From Deltaproteobacteria bacterium (GTDB taxonomy: Bacteria; Myxococcota_A; Polyangia; Polyangiales; Houyiibacteriaceae), in contig JAEPMI010000016.1 of assembly GCA_017644045.1 (NCBI GenBank), positions 1-64,000 of the forward strand: a stretch of 64,000 nt of DNA. The letters run 5' to 3'. Of this stretch, positions 33,795 to 41,971 are shown piece after piece; the stretch's first letter is position 1, and every line of letters begins with the position of its first letter. The translations under genes were made by a program, and so were the position numbers. Below the pieces are notes generated by a model. The model was not told where the DNA came from and ran no database searches. It saw only the letters and a program-made list of their open reading frames with translations.

Positions 33795-35378
33795 TCAGAG
33801 CGAAGCGAGGGTCTCGCGCACCGCCCCGGCGTCGGACGCGCCGGGCGCGAGGCGGAGATAGCGGTTCAGCGCACGACGTGCCTCCGCCGAGCGACCGAGA
33901 CGTGCCGAGACGAGGCCGTAGCCACGCCAGGCATCGGCGAGCTCCGGATCGGAGCGAGTCGCGCGAGCGTAGAGTCCACGCGCTCGCTCCAGGCGGCCGC
34001 GCACGTATGCCTGGTGTGCGCGACGCTCCAGAGCCTCCGCGCTCGGCTCGGGTGCGGGCTCCGGCTCGACCTCCGGTTCGGGCGGCGGCGCGTCTTCTTG
34101 GTCCGTGACCGGGCTCGGCTCCGCATCCGTCGGTTCCACCATCGCGAGGGCTCGCTTGTCTGCGGGCGCGGCGGCCTCCGCGGAGGACCCGTCGTGGAGC
34201 AGACCGGCAAGGGGCAACGCGAAGAGCAGCGCGCCAGCCGCCACGAGCTTCGCCATTCGGCGCTCCGGCGCGGGCCGAAGCGCGGGGAGCGTGGGCGCGA
34301 GAGCCGGTGCGCGAGGAGACCGTGGGGAAGGAGACTCGCAGCGCGCCAGGTTCCGCAGCTCCCAAGGGAGCGTCATCTTGGAGGTCAGCTCCACCGAGCC
34401 CAGCGCCGAGTCGCCGCGTTCGAGGCCAGCCTCGTTCGCGAACGCCGCGAGCGCCTCCGCGAGCTCGACGGGAGACTGGAAGCGCTCGTCCGGGTCGCGG
34501 CGAATGGCCTTGTCGAGGATCTGCGCGAACCCCGCCGGACACTCGGGGAAGAAGGTGGTCACGGACGGCCGATCGTCGCGGAGCACCGACGCCATGATGG
34601 CGCTCAGGCTACCGCTCTCGAAAGGCGCGCGACCGCAGACGGCCTCGTAGAGCACGACGCCGAGCGCGTAGAGGTCGGAGCGAATGTCGAGCTCGTCGCC
34701 ACGCGCCTGCTCGGGCGAGAGGTAGTGAGGCGTCCCGAGAATCACTCCCGTCCGCGTGAGCTTCTGGGCGCCCGCCAATCCCCCGCCGACGTCCATCGCG
34801 ATGCCGAAGTCGATCAGCTTCGGACGCACCACGCCTCCTTCGCGATGCATGAGCACGTTGTGCGGCTTGAGGTCGCGATGCAGAACGCTCGCCCGCTCCA
34901 ACGCGCCGAGCGCGCCGCAGAGCTGGATGCCGATCTCGACCGCCGCGGCGACGTCGAGCGGCTTCCGCGCGATCACGTCGGAGAGGTCCTCGCCCATCAG
35001 GAGCTCCATGACGAGGAAGGGCGAGCCATCGGGTGCGGTGCCGAGCTCGTGGACGTCGAGCACGTTGGGGTGCTCGACCATCGCGGCCACCTGGGCCTCG
35101 CGGACGAAGCGAGCCGCGGCGTCCGCCTGGTCCGTCTCGACGCACGGCTCGAGCAGCTTGACGGCCACGACGCCGAGCTCCGGATGGACCGCTTCGTAGA
35201 CCACGGCGAAGCCACCCCGCCCGAGAACGCGCTCCAGCCGGTAGCCGCCTTCGAGCATCGTCCCCGCCGGCCAGGGGTGCGGCCCGAGATCGGTGGCGAT
35301 GGTGCCGTCGATCGCGCGGACGCCGCTGCTCGTCTCCACGGTACGAGCCATCCGCTCGGCAAGCTCCGCGACGCTCAT
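33795..35378 (-). CDS. Hanks-type Ser/Thr protein kinase with transmembrane and TPR region
   Basis: The 527-residue kinase has all core motifs: GRGGFAVVYEA (P-loop, about 53), AVKLL (Lys74), HRDLKPHNV (about 167), IDFG (about 187) and GTPHYLSPEQ. A Pro-rich linker leads to a transmembrane segment (about 375-395, LVAAGALLFALPLAGLL), then an acidic Pro/Glu region and TPR-like helices. The kinase is cytoplasmic and the TPR part should be outside. Its ribosome binding site lies in a palindrome at 35381-35397. Confidence 0.87.
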   Translation of the reverse strand: MSVAELAERMARTVETSSGVRAIDGTIATDLGPHPWPAGTMLEGGYRLERVLGRGGFAVVYEAVHPELGVVAVKLLEPCVETDQADAAARFVREAQVAAMVEHPNVLDVHELGTAPDGSPFLVMELLMGEDLSDVIARKPLDVAAAVEIGIQLCGALGALERASVLHRDLKPHNVLMHREGGVVRPKLIDFGIAMDVGGGLAGAQKLTRTGVILGTPHYLSPEQARGDELDIRSDLYALGVVLYEAVCGRAPFESGSLSAIMASVLRDDRPSVTTFFPECPAGFAQILDKAIRRDPDERFQSPVELAEALAAFANEAGLERGDSALGSVELTSKMTLPWELRNLARCESPSPRSPRAPALAPTLPALRPAPERRMAKLVAAGALLFALPLAGLLHDGSSAEAAAPADKRALAMVEPTDAEPSPVTDQEDAPPPEPEVEPEPAPEPSAEALERRAHQAYVRGRLERARGLYARATRSDPELADAWRGYGLVSARLGRSAEARRALNRYLRLAPGASDAGAVRETLASL

Positions 35379-35380
35379 CG

Positions 35381-35397
35381 TCGACCTCGGAGGTCGA
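35381..35397 (-). promoter_or_regulatory. palindrome containing the kinase ribosome binding site
   Basis: TCGACCTC-G-GAGGTCGA on the plus strand is a perfect 8-bp inverted repeat ending 3 nt from the kinase start at 35378. In the mRNA the GAGG Shine-Dalgarno is one arm, so folding would hide it. It could also be a protein operator. The rest of the 209-bp divergent gap shows nothing else clear. Confidence 0.5.
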
Positions 35398-35587
35398 AGG
35401 GAGGACGCGAGCTCGGACTCGGCATGGCAGGTGGCATCGCGAGAGGAGTGAGCAACGCTCGTGCCACCCTCCCCGTCGAAGGAATCGCGACGCGATGGGG
35501 CACGATGCCACGAGGGCTACACGACGCCTCGCTCGCGGCTGTACCGACGCCCATTGACGACCCCCGGAATGGCCGGAGAATCCGCGC

Positions 35588-36310
35588 GTGCTGCGCCTCG
35601 CCCTCCTCCTCGCGTTCGCCACCTCGGGCGCCGTCGCGGCCCAGAGCGACGACCCCGAGTCGGTCTTCGAGGCCGGCGTGCGGGCGATGGAGCGGGAGGA
35701 CTGGCTCGCCGCCGAGGTGCTCTTTCGGGAGGCGTACGAAGCGGAACGCAACGACCGGTACCGACTGAACCTCGCCGAGGCCTCCTTCCGCCGCGGTGGC
35801 CTGCTCGCCGCGCGCGCAGACGCCGAGGGCGTGGCGCAGGGCGACGATCTCCTCCTGCGCGAAGCAGCCCAGGAGCTCCTTCGACGGATCGAGCGAGATC
35901 TGGTGGAGGTGCGTCTCGAGGCGCCAGCGCTCGACCCGGATGACGTCTCGTTCCGACTGGACGGCCGAGCGGTGGACGCCGGAGACCCGCAGGTCCTCGA
36001 CCCCGGCACGTACACCGCCGAGCTCTATGCGGACGACCGCCTCGTCGCGGTGGAAGAGCTCACGCTCGAGCGGGGCGAACGACGGACCGTGACGATGGAG
36101 GCCGACCTCTCGCCGGAGGCCGCCGCGCGCACGATCGCAGAGGAGCCCGATGTGGTCGGGGTCTCGCCGCGCGTACGTCGTCGGCGATTGGCCATCGGCA
36201 TCGCCGCCGCGGTCGTCGCGGTCGCGCTCACGGTCGGGCTCGCGGTCGGGCTACGCGACGACGAGCCCGCCGGCATGGGTCGCGGAATGCTCAGCGTTCC
36301 CCTGCCCTGA
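35588..36310 (+). CDS. exported TPR-like protein with PEGA-like domain
   Basis: The 240-residue protein starts at a GTG with a signal peptide (cut near VAAQ, residue 19). Residues of about 25-110 are TPR-like helices (FEAGVRAMEREDWLAAEVLF). Residues of about 112-170 form a PEGA-like beta domain (LDPGTYTAELYADD). A transmembrane helix near 199-220 (AIGIAAAVVAVALTVGLAVG) is followed by a short tail. This layout is common next to Ser/Thr kinases in Myxococcota, and the kinase gene is divergent from it, so they may be related in function. Confidence 0.68.
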   Translation: MLRLALLLAFATSGAVAAQSDDPESVFEAGVRAMEREDWLAAEVLFREAYEAERNDRYRLNLAEASFRRGGLLAARADAEGVAQGDDLLLREAAQELLRRIERDLVEVRLEAPALDPDDVSFRLDGRAVDAGDPQVLDPGTYTAELYADDRLVAVEELTLERGERRTVTMEADLSPEAAARTIAEEPDVVGVSPRVRRRRLAIGIAAAVVAVALTVGLAVGLRDDEPAGMGRGMLSVPLP

Positions 36311-36329
36311 GCGGTGTCTGCATTTCGTG

Positions 36330-36362
36330 CTCGGACGCCCCTGTGTTTGCGGGGGATCCGAG
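36330..36362 (+). repeat. stem-loop with TGTGTTTNN loop, copy 2
   Basis: CTCGGACGCCCC and GGGGGATCCGAG pair around the loop TGTGTTTGC, with four C-G pairs, a G.G mismatch and a six-pair lower stem. The upper stem and loop match the element at 6403-6432, while the lower stem differs but remains complementary. It lies 20 nt after the stop of the TPR/PEGA-like gene and may terminate it. Confidence 0.55.
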
Positions 36363-36389
36363 GGGCGATCCTGTCCCCGAAATTGAAAC

Positions 36390-36416
36390 GGCCCCGCTCG
36401 GTGTCCGAGCGGGGCC
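36390..36416 (-). terminator. intrinsic terminator of ftsZ
   Basis: GGCCCCGCTCGG and CCGAGCGGGGCC (36390-36401 and 36405-36416) form a perfect 12-bp stem with a 3-nt loop. On the minus strand it is followed by GTTTCAATTT, a weak U-rich tail. It lies 21 nt after the ftsZ stop and closes the dcw region. Confidence 0.75.
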
Positions 36417-36437
36417 GCGTGGGCTAGGGCTGGGGGT

Positions 36438-37670
36438 TCACTCCTGGCTGGCGCTGGCGCGGCGGAGGTAGGCGGGGATGTCCAGGACCGCCTCGTCGTG
36501 GAGGGCGGAGGCGCCGAAGGCGCGGGCCGGACGGGCCGCCTCGTTCTGGGCTCGGGCGATGGCTCGCACGTCGCTCTTGGCAGGCGGCGAGGAGTACGCC
36601 GGGGGCCGGCTGGTGCGACCGCCGATGGCGGAGCGGGTCTTCTCGCGCATCCCGCCGATGGGGAGCTGCGCGCGCGCCGGGCGCTCGACCTGCACGTCGC
36701 CGGCGCAGGCGTCGAAGCCGGTCGCGATGACCGTGACCTTCACCAGGTCGTGCATGTCGGGGTCGGTCACGAGGCCGAAGATGATCTCGGCCTCCTCGTG
36801 GGCCGCCTGCTGGACCAGGCTCGCGGCGCGATCGATCTCGCTGAGCTTCAGGTCCGGACCGGCGGTGAAGTTGATCAGGATGCCGCGGGCGCCGTCGACG
36901 CTGATGTCGTCGAGGAGCGGCGAGTTGATGGCCATGGAGGCCGCGTCCTCGGCGCGGGTGTCGCCCTTCGCGAAGCCCGAGCCCATCAGAGCCCGACCCT
37001 GCGCGCTCATGATCGTGCGCACGTCGGCGAAGTCGACGTTGATCATGCCGTGGGTGGTGATCAGGTCGCTGATGCCCTGGACCGCCTGGAGCAGGACGTC
37101 GTCGGCGCGCTCGAAGGCGTCGAGCATCGACATGTCCTCGTCACCGAGGCAGAGGAGCTTCTGGTTCGGGATCGTGATGATCGAGTCGACCGAGTCCTCG
37201 AGCTCCTGGATGCCGTGGTCCGCGTTCTTGCTGCGGCGACGACCCTCGAAGAGGAAGGGCTTGGTGACCACGCCGACGGTGAGCGCGCCCTGGTCCCGCG
37301 CGACCTGCGCGATGATCGGAGCCGCGCCGGTGCCCGTGCCGCCGCCCATGCCGGCGGTCACGAAGACCATGTCCGCGCCGTCGAGCGCCTCGGCGATCCG
37401 CTGCACGTCCTCGAGCGCCGCCTTGCGACCGACGTCCGGGCTTCCGCCGGCGCCGAGTCCCTTGGTGAGCTGCGGCCCGAGCTGGATGCGGGTCGGCGCC
37501 AGGTTCCCTTCGAGGGCCTGCGCGTCGGTGTTGGCGGCGATGAACTCCACCCCCTCGAGGCCAGAGCTGATCATCGTGTTCAGCGCGTTGCCACCGCTGC
37601 CGCCCACACCAACCACCTTGATTCGTGCGCCCAGCTCGTTCTCATCCATGAGCTCGATGGAGATCGTCAT
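36438..37670 (-). CDS. ftsZ: cell division GTPase FtsZ
   Basis: The 410-residue tubulin homologue has the signature [11 protein letters not shown] (about 108-118), NTDAQALEG, and the T7-loop region with [18 protein letters not shown] short linker leads to the C-terminal peptide LDIPAYLRR, which binds FtsA and other partners. It polymerises with GTP into the division ring. GGGAGGAAACG before the ATG is the strongest ribosome binding site in the window. It is the last gene of the dcw series, 125 bp after ftsA and ahead of a strong terminator. Confidence 0.97.
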   Translation of the reverse strand: MTISIELMDENELGARIKVVGVGGSGGNALNTMISSGLEGVEFIAANTDAQALEGNLAPTRIQLGPQLTKGLGAGGSPDVGRKAALEDVQRIAEALDGADMVFVTAGMGGGTGTGAAPIIAQVARDQGALTVGVVTKPFLFEGRRRSKNADHGIQELEDSVDSIITIPNQKLLCLGDEDMSMLDAFERADDVLLQAVQGISDLITTHGMINVDFADVRTIMSAQGRALMGSGFAKGDTRAEDAASMAINSPLLDDISVDGARGILINFTAGPDLKLSEIDRAASLVQQAAHEEAEIIFGLVTDPDMHDLVKVTVIATGFDACAGDVQVERPARAQLPIGGMREKTRSAIGGRTSRPPAYSSPPAKSDVRAIARAQNEAARPARAFGASALHDEAVLDIPAYLRRASASQE

Positions 37671-37795
37671 CGTTTCCTCCCGAGCCGCGCGCCCAGCGCG
37701 GCCGTCGTTCTTTCGTTGCCCTAGTGTTTGCCCTGTGAGCCGCGTCTCTTCGCCCGAAGCGCGTGCCCTGCGGTCGGCTCACCGACCGCGAAAAC

Positions 37796-39034
37796 TCAGA
37801 AGACCTCGCGGAACCATCCGCTGATCCGACTCGCCAGCCCGCCCTCGGCGGGCACCTCGACCTCGTCCGCGACGGAGACGTCTTCGTCCCAGTCGCCGAG
37901 GCGCGCGGCGCCGTACTTCACCAGGCCCACGCCCGTCGCGTAGGCGGGGCTGCGGACCACGTCGATGAGCCCGCCGACGCCCGTGGGCGCGCCGCGCCGC
38001 ACCGGCAGTCCGAGGACCGCCTCCGCGTGCTCCGGCATCCCGTCGAGCAGCGTCGTGCCGCCGGTGATGACCACGCCCGAGGCGAGCATGTCCGTGTAGC
38101 CGGTCTCGGCGAGCACGTGGCGTGCCGCCTGGAAGATCTCTTCCACCCGCGGCTCGATGATGTCGCAGAGAACCCGGCGCGGGAGCACCCGCGGCGCGCG
38201 GCCGCCGACCGAGGGGACCTCGATGGTCTCGTCCTCGTCGACCAGGTTGGTCGCGGCGCAGCCGTACTTGATCTTGAGGCGCTCGGCCTCGGCCATCGGC
38301 GTGCGGAGGCCGGTGGCGATGTCGTTGGTCAGGTTGATCCCGCCGATGGGAATCACGCTCGTATGCACGACCGCGCCGTCCACGTAGAGGATCAGGTCGG
38401 TGGTCCCGCCGCCGATGTCGATCAGGGCGACCCCGATCTCCTTCTCGTCGTCGCTCAGCACCGCGTCGGCGCTCGCGAGGGGCTGCAGCACCGTCTCCGG
38501 CACGAAGAGGTCGCAGCGCTCGGCGCACTTGATGAGGTTGGCGACGCTGGTCGAGGCCGCGGTCACCATGTGGACGCGCGCCTCGAGGCGGACACCGCTC
38601 ATGCCGACCGGCTCGCGAATGCCGTCCTGGTCGTCGACGATGTACTCCTGCGGGAGCACGTGGAGGACCTGACGGTCTCCGGGAAGTGGAACGGCCTTCG
38701 CCTGCTCGAGGACTCGAGCGACGTCGTCCTTGGTCACCTCACGGGTCTGGATGGCCGCGACTCCCTCGACGTTCGTCCCGCGAACGTGGGAGCCGGCGAT
38801 GCCAGCGTAGACGGTGTTGATCTCGACCCCGGCCATGGTGCCGGCCTGCTCGATGGCAGCGCGGATGGCCTGGACGGTCGACTCGATGTTGACGACGACA
38901 CCCTTCTTCAGGCCCTTGGAGGGCACCGAACCGATGCCGATGATGTCGAGTCCGTCCTCGGTCTGTTCCGCCACGATGGCACACACCTTGGTGGTGCCGA
39001 GATCGAGTCCTGCGATGATGTCGCCCGTGGCCAT
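37796..39034 (-). CDS. ftsA: cell division protein FtsA
   Basis: The ATG at 39034 (AGAGGG upstream) gives 412 residues of an actin-fold ATPase: IIAGLDLGTTKVCAIVAE at the N-terminus, the 1C region around SGVRLEARVHMVTAA, LIDIGGGTTDLILY, and SGVVITGGTTLLDGM. It ends RISGWFREVF, an amphipathic membrane-targeting helix. FtsA anchors FtsZ filaments to the membrane and recruits the divisome. The gene is immediately upstream of ftsZ as in most bacteria, but is separated from ftsQ by about 6.5 kb of foreign-looking genes. Confidence 0.95.
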   Translation of the reverse strand: MATGDIIAGLDLGTTKVCAIVAEQTEDGLDIIGIGSVPSKGLKKGVVVNIESTVQAIRAAIEQAGTMAGVEINTVYAGIAGSHVRGTNVEGVAAIQTREVTKDDVARVLEQAKAVPLPGDRQVLHVLPQEYIVDDQDGIREPVGMSGVRLEARVHMVTAASTSVANLIKCAERCDLFVPETVLQPLASADAVLSDDEKEIGVALIDIGGGTTDLILYVDGAVVHTSVIPIGGINLTNDIATGLRTPMAEAERLKIKYGCAATNLVDEDETIEVPSVGGRAPRVLPRRVLCDIIEPRVEEIFQAARHVLAETGYTDMLASGVVITGGTTLLDGMPEHAEAVLGLPVRRGAPTGVGGLIDVVRSPAYATGVGLVKYGAARLGDWDEDVSVADEVEVPAEGGLASRISGWFREVF

Positions 39035-39098
39035 TTCCCTCTCGTTCTCCCGTGTGAACCTTCGACATCGAGGAGTACAGATTGGGGATCGGGGGGGC

Positions 39099-39152
39099 AA
39101 AAAAAGTGCACGAACGCGCCCTTCCCGGTGGCCGCGGCCGGCCGAGACGTGC
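39099..39152 (-). terminator. possible terminator after the ceramidase-like gene
   Basis: On the minus strand a GC-rich segment with GGCCGGCCGCGGCC and outer 5-bp arms GCACG/CGTGC is followed directly by seven T residues (39105-39099) and then a run of seven C. The T-run fits a terminator; the stem is imperfect and long. It would separate the ceramidase-like gene from ftsA. Confidence 0.35.
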
Positions 39153-39175
39153 TCACCCGTGGTACCGCGACCGGC

Positions 39176-41191
39176 TCAGGGAACGGTGAAGGTCGCCGAG
39201 TGCACGACCATGGTGCCGCCGTCGAGGTCGGTCGGAAGGGTCACCGCGAAGCGGTAGTCGCCGGAGAGCACCTCGCCGACGCCGGCGCGACGGCTGACGG
39301 GGAAGTGGAAGGTCCACTCGAAGGTGCGCGCGTCGGCGCGGAGCTCGTCCGCGTAGGTCGGGCTCACAGCGAGGTCGGCCCAGAAGTCGTAGCTGGTGCT
39401 GTCGACCACGAGGCCGTTGGAGCGGACCACCGCCTCGAAGGATCCGCCGCCGGAATCCCGCTCGAGCACCGCCACCGGGGTACCGATCCAGGGGTCGGTG
39501 CCCTGGACGGTGAACTCGAGCGTGTCGGTGGTCGACACGCTCGCGGGCACGTCGACCGCGAAGTCCCCCACGCCGACCGCGGTCTCCGGCACGTAGGGGT
39601 CGTAGGTGTAGCCGGAGAACGGCTCGAGCGGCGCCGGCTCACGGTAGGGCGGCTCGATGTAGCTCATCAGGTAGGACTCGAACGCGCCGAAGGCCATGTC
39701 CGCGAGGAAGTCGCCCTGCTTCGGTCCCCAGAGCCCGCCGGACGCCTCGTAGCCGCCCTGCCACCAGTCCTCCTCGGTGATGCTGTAACCGGTGTAGTCG
39801 TTGGCGTACCCGATCATCATCGAGTGCTCGGCGCCGGCCGCATCACGCATCCGCTCCATCAACCCCGTTCCGAGGGCGGTGGACCACTCGCCGGGTGCGG
39901 TCACGAAGTAGACCTCGCCGATCTGCCCCGTGGTGAAGAGCGTCTGCTGGGGAAGCGTGTTCGGTGGCACCGGGATGCATGCGCGATCCAGGTCGGGCAC
40001 CGGCTCGGAGTCCTCGCAGTTGCCCTCCGAGCCCGCGCCGCAGAACGCGCCGCCGTTACGGTAGCGACTGAACGTGTCCTCGTCGTAGTTGATCGCGTCG
40101 CGGTTGAGGTGAGTCCGGTACGTCCGCGCGCGGATGGTGGGTTCGCTCTCGTAGGTCAGCGAGTCGATCTGGGGAACGATCGCGTCCGCGATCACGCTCC
40201 CGATGCGGTCCATCCGATCGTAGCTCGCCGGCTGCTCGCCGCCGCTCTCTCCGGCGCCAGGCTCCGGGTTCGACGGACTCATGTCCGCGCCCCACGAGTT
40301 GAAGAGAAGCACCGACACGGGATGGTCGAGCCGCTCGGCGATCCGCTGTTCGACCACCGAGCCCATGTCGCCCGAGAGCGTCAGCTCGTCGATGCCGAGG
40401 ATCGTGCCGTGGTAGGCGTAGGTCAGGACCAACGCGTCGATCTCGCCCTCGCGGCGAACTGCGATCATCGGCAGCTCGGGGTTCTCCTGGATGATGTCGA
40501 GCGAGTCGTTCTCGCACCGGCGATCGTTGTGGCCGGCGCTCGTCTCGGCCATCACGAAGCCGAGCTCGGCGGGCGCCAAGTCATCCAGCGCCGCCTCGAT
40601 GACGTCGGCGAGCGCGGTCACGACGCGGTCGTAGAACTCCGGGAGGAAGTTGTCGCCGAGGGCCGTCAGCACCCCTTCGGTCATCAAGAGCCGGCCCGGA
40701 CCCGAGTGCGTGTGGTTGCCGGCGAGCACCAGCGACTCGTCGAGTCGACGACCGAGCCGCTCCTCGAGCTCGTCGAGCACGCCCGCGCGCAGCTGCTCGA
40801 ACACACCGATGGTGTCCATGCGCACGAGCACCACCTCATGGGCGGGCCCCCGCGAGAAGGCGACAGCCTTGAAGTCGAGCTGTCCGTGCATGCGAGTCGT
40901 CCCGGGGTGCATGTCGGCGAAGGGAGTGATGCTGTCCGGCGCGCCGAAGGGGCTGAAGCCCATCGTCCCGATGCCGACCGGCGCGGGAATCGCGATCTCC
41001 GCGACGCCCGCCTGGAACGCCTCCGGGTCGGGGAGCTCCTCCACCGTCTGCACCACCTCGAAGGCGTCGGGCGGTCCCATGTCGATGGGCCCGGCGTCGA
41101 CCGAGGCGTCGTCACCGCCGGTGGTGTCCGTGTCGTCGTCCCCACACGCGAACGACAGGATCAGAGAGAGGCTGAGCAAGCGAACCAACAT
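39176..41191 (-). CDS. neutral/alkaline ceramidase-like lipoprotein
   Basis: The 671-residue protein has a lipobox (LSFAC, Cys16) and a Thr/Asp-rich linker. The family core follows: AVAFSRG, VLVRMDTIGVF, LAGNHTHSGPG (zinc ligands), TYAYHGTILG and IGYANDYTGYSITEE, then a C-terminal immunoglobulin-like domain. Bacterial neutral ceramidases cleave the N-acyl bond of ceramide. Some relatives act on other amides. As a lipoprotein it should work at the cell envelope. A TACGCT box precedes the start without a Shine-Dalgarno. It lies upstream of ftsA on the same strand. Confidence 0.8.
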   Translation of the reverse strand: MLVRLLSLSLILSFACGDDDTDTTGGDDASVDAGPIDMGPPDAFEVVQTVEELPDPEAFQAGVAEIAIPAPVGIGTMGFSPFGAPDSITPFADMHPGTTRMHGQLDFKAVAFSRGPAHEVVLVRMDTIGVFEQLRAGVLDELEERLGRRLDESLVLAGNHTHSGPGRLLMTEGVLTALGDNFLPEFYDRVVTALADVIEAALDDLAPAELGFVMAETSAGHNDRRCENDSLDIIQENPELPMIAVRREGEIDALVLTYAYHGTILGIDELTLSGDMGSVVEQRIAERLDHPVSVLLFNSWGADMSPSNPEPGAGESGGEQPASYDRMDRIGSVIADAIVPQIDSLTYESEPTIRARTYRTHLNRDAINYDEDTFSRYRNGGAFCGAGSEGNCEDSEPVPDLDRACIPVPPNTLPQQTLFTTGQIGEVYFVTAPGEWSTALGTGLMERMRDAAGAEHSMMIGYANDYTGYSITEEDWWQGGYEASGGLWGPKQGDFLADMAFGAFESYLMSYIEPPYREPAPLEPFSGYTYDPYVPETAVGVGDFAVDVPASVSTTDTLEFTVQGTDPWIGTPVAVLERDSGGGSFEAVVRSNGLVVDSTSYDFWADLAVSPTYADELRADARTFEWTFHFPVSRRAGVGEVLSGDYRFAVTLPTDLDGGTMVVHSATFTVP

Positions 41192-41197
41192 CGCAGC

Positions 41198-41203
41198 AGC
41201 GTA
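41198..41203 (-). promoter_or_regulatory. TANNNT -10 box, leaderless-type
   Basis: TACGCT on the minus strand ends 6 nt before the ATG at 41191; no Shine-Dalgarno. Confidence 0.5.
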
Positions 41204-41263
41204 AACCGCGGCCAGAGCTCCAGCGAGGGTGGAGCCGGCCGGGCGAGCCCGCTGTAAGAATCG

Positions 41264-41779
41264 CTATTCCGGCGTGGCGGCCCTGGCCCGCAGGATCTCC
41301 ACGGCGGCGACGAGCGCCCCGTGGTCCCCAGGGCCGTCGCGCTCGAGGCCCTCGAGCACGTGGTCCACCGCCTCGGGAACGTTGGCGAAGAACCGGTAGG
41401 GCATCGGTGAGCGCCGGAACACGAGCAGTCCCCTCACGAAGGACCGGATGAGGGACTCCCGAACGCCGCCGCCCTCCAGGACCACCGAGCCCGCGGCCAC
41501 GGTCGGTCCGTACTCCTGGGCTTGCCGTTTGGTCTCGAGCCGTGAGGGATGGTCGGGAAAGGCCTTCGCGTGCTCCCCATCGATGACGGAGAGAAAGGCG
41601 CCCTTCCCCGGTCGGTCGCGGAGCTCGTCGAGGTAGGGGACACGGGCCTTCAGGTCCGAGAGCTCCGGTGCCGTCCGATAGAACATCAGGAACACCGGAC
41701 CCAACAGCCCGTAGCAGATCCCCGGGCGGACCGGGATGACCCGCAGCTCCTCGACCCCGAGCGAGCTCGCCTGCCCCAT
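41264..41779 (-). CDS. conserved hypothetical protein
   Basis: The 171-residue protein starts at 41779 and has no signal peptide. It begins with a beta-rich segment (VEELRVIPVRPGICYGLLG) and the hydrophobic phrase PVFLMFYRTAPEL. A mixed region follows with VVLEGGGVRESLIRSFVRGL, consistent with a small alpha/beta domain of the STAS or SEC14-like kind, but I cannot confirm this. A TAGTCT box precedes the start. It is divergent from the carotenoid oxygenase gene. Confidence 0.6.
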   Translation of the reverse strand: MGQASSLGVEELRVIPVRPGICYGLLGPVFLMFYRTAPELSDLKARVPYLDELRDRPGKGAFLSVIDGEHAKAFPDHPSRLETKRQAQEYGPTVAAGSVVLEGGGVRESLIRSFVRGLLVFRRSPMPYRFFANVPEAVDHVLEGLERDGPGDHGALVAAVEILRARAATPE

Positions 41780-41786
41780 GTTGGGG

Positions 41787-41792
41787 AGACTA
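41787..41792 (-). promoter_or_regulatory. TANNNT -10 box, leaderless-type
   Basis: TAGTCT on the minus strand ends 7 nt before the ATG at 41779; no Shine-Dalgarno. Confidence 0.5.
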
Positions 41793-41929
41793 CTCCGGGG
41801 ACGGATCGCTGCCCAAGGGGAGTCGAGGCCCGGTGCGCAGACTGTAAGACGGGCACGATTGAGCGATCCCACACCGCAAGACCTCGAAATCGTTGACGTC
41901 ACCGCGCGGCAATCTCTATCGCGCTAGCT

Positions 41930-41958
41930 AGAAGTAGAACTTCTCACTTTGCTATGAT
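41930..41958 (+). promoter_or_regulatory. operator palindrome and -10 box of the carotenoid oxygenase gene
   Basis: AGAAGT-AGA-ACTTCT (41930-41944) is a perfect palindrome in the -35 region of a promoter whose -10 is TATGAT (41953-41958). A second possible promoter (TTGACG at 41893 with TATCGC 18 nt on) lies upstream. The predicted leader is only about 7 nt. Confidence 0.5.
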
Positions 41959-41971
41959 AGCGAGGTCGGCC

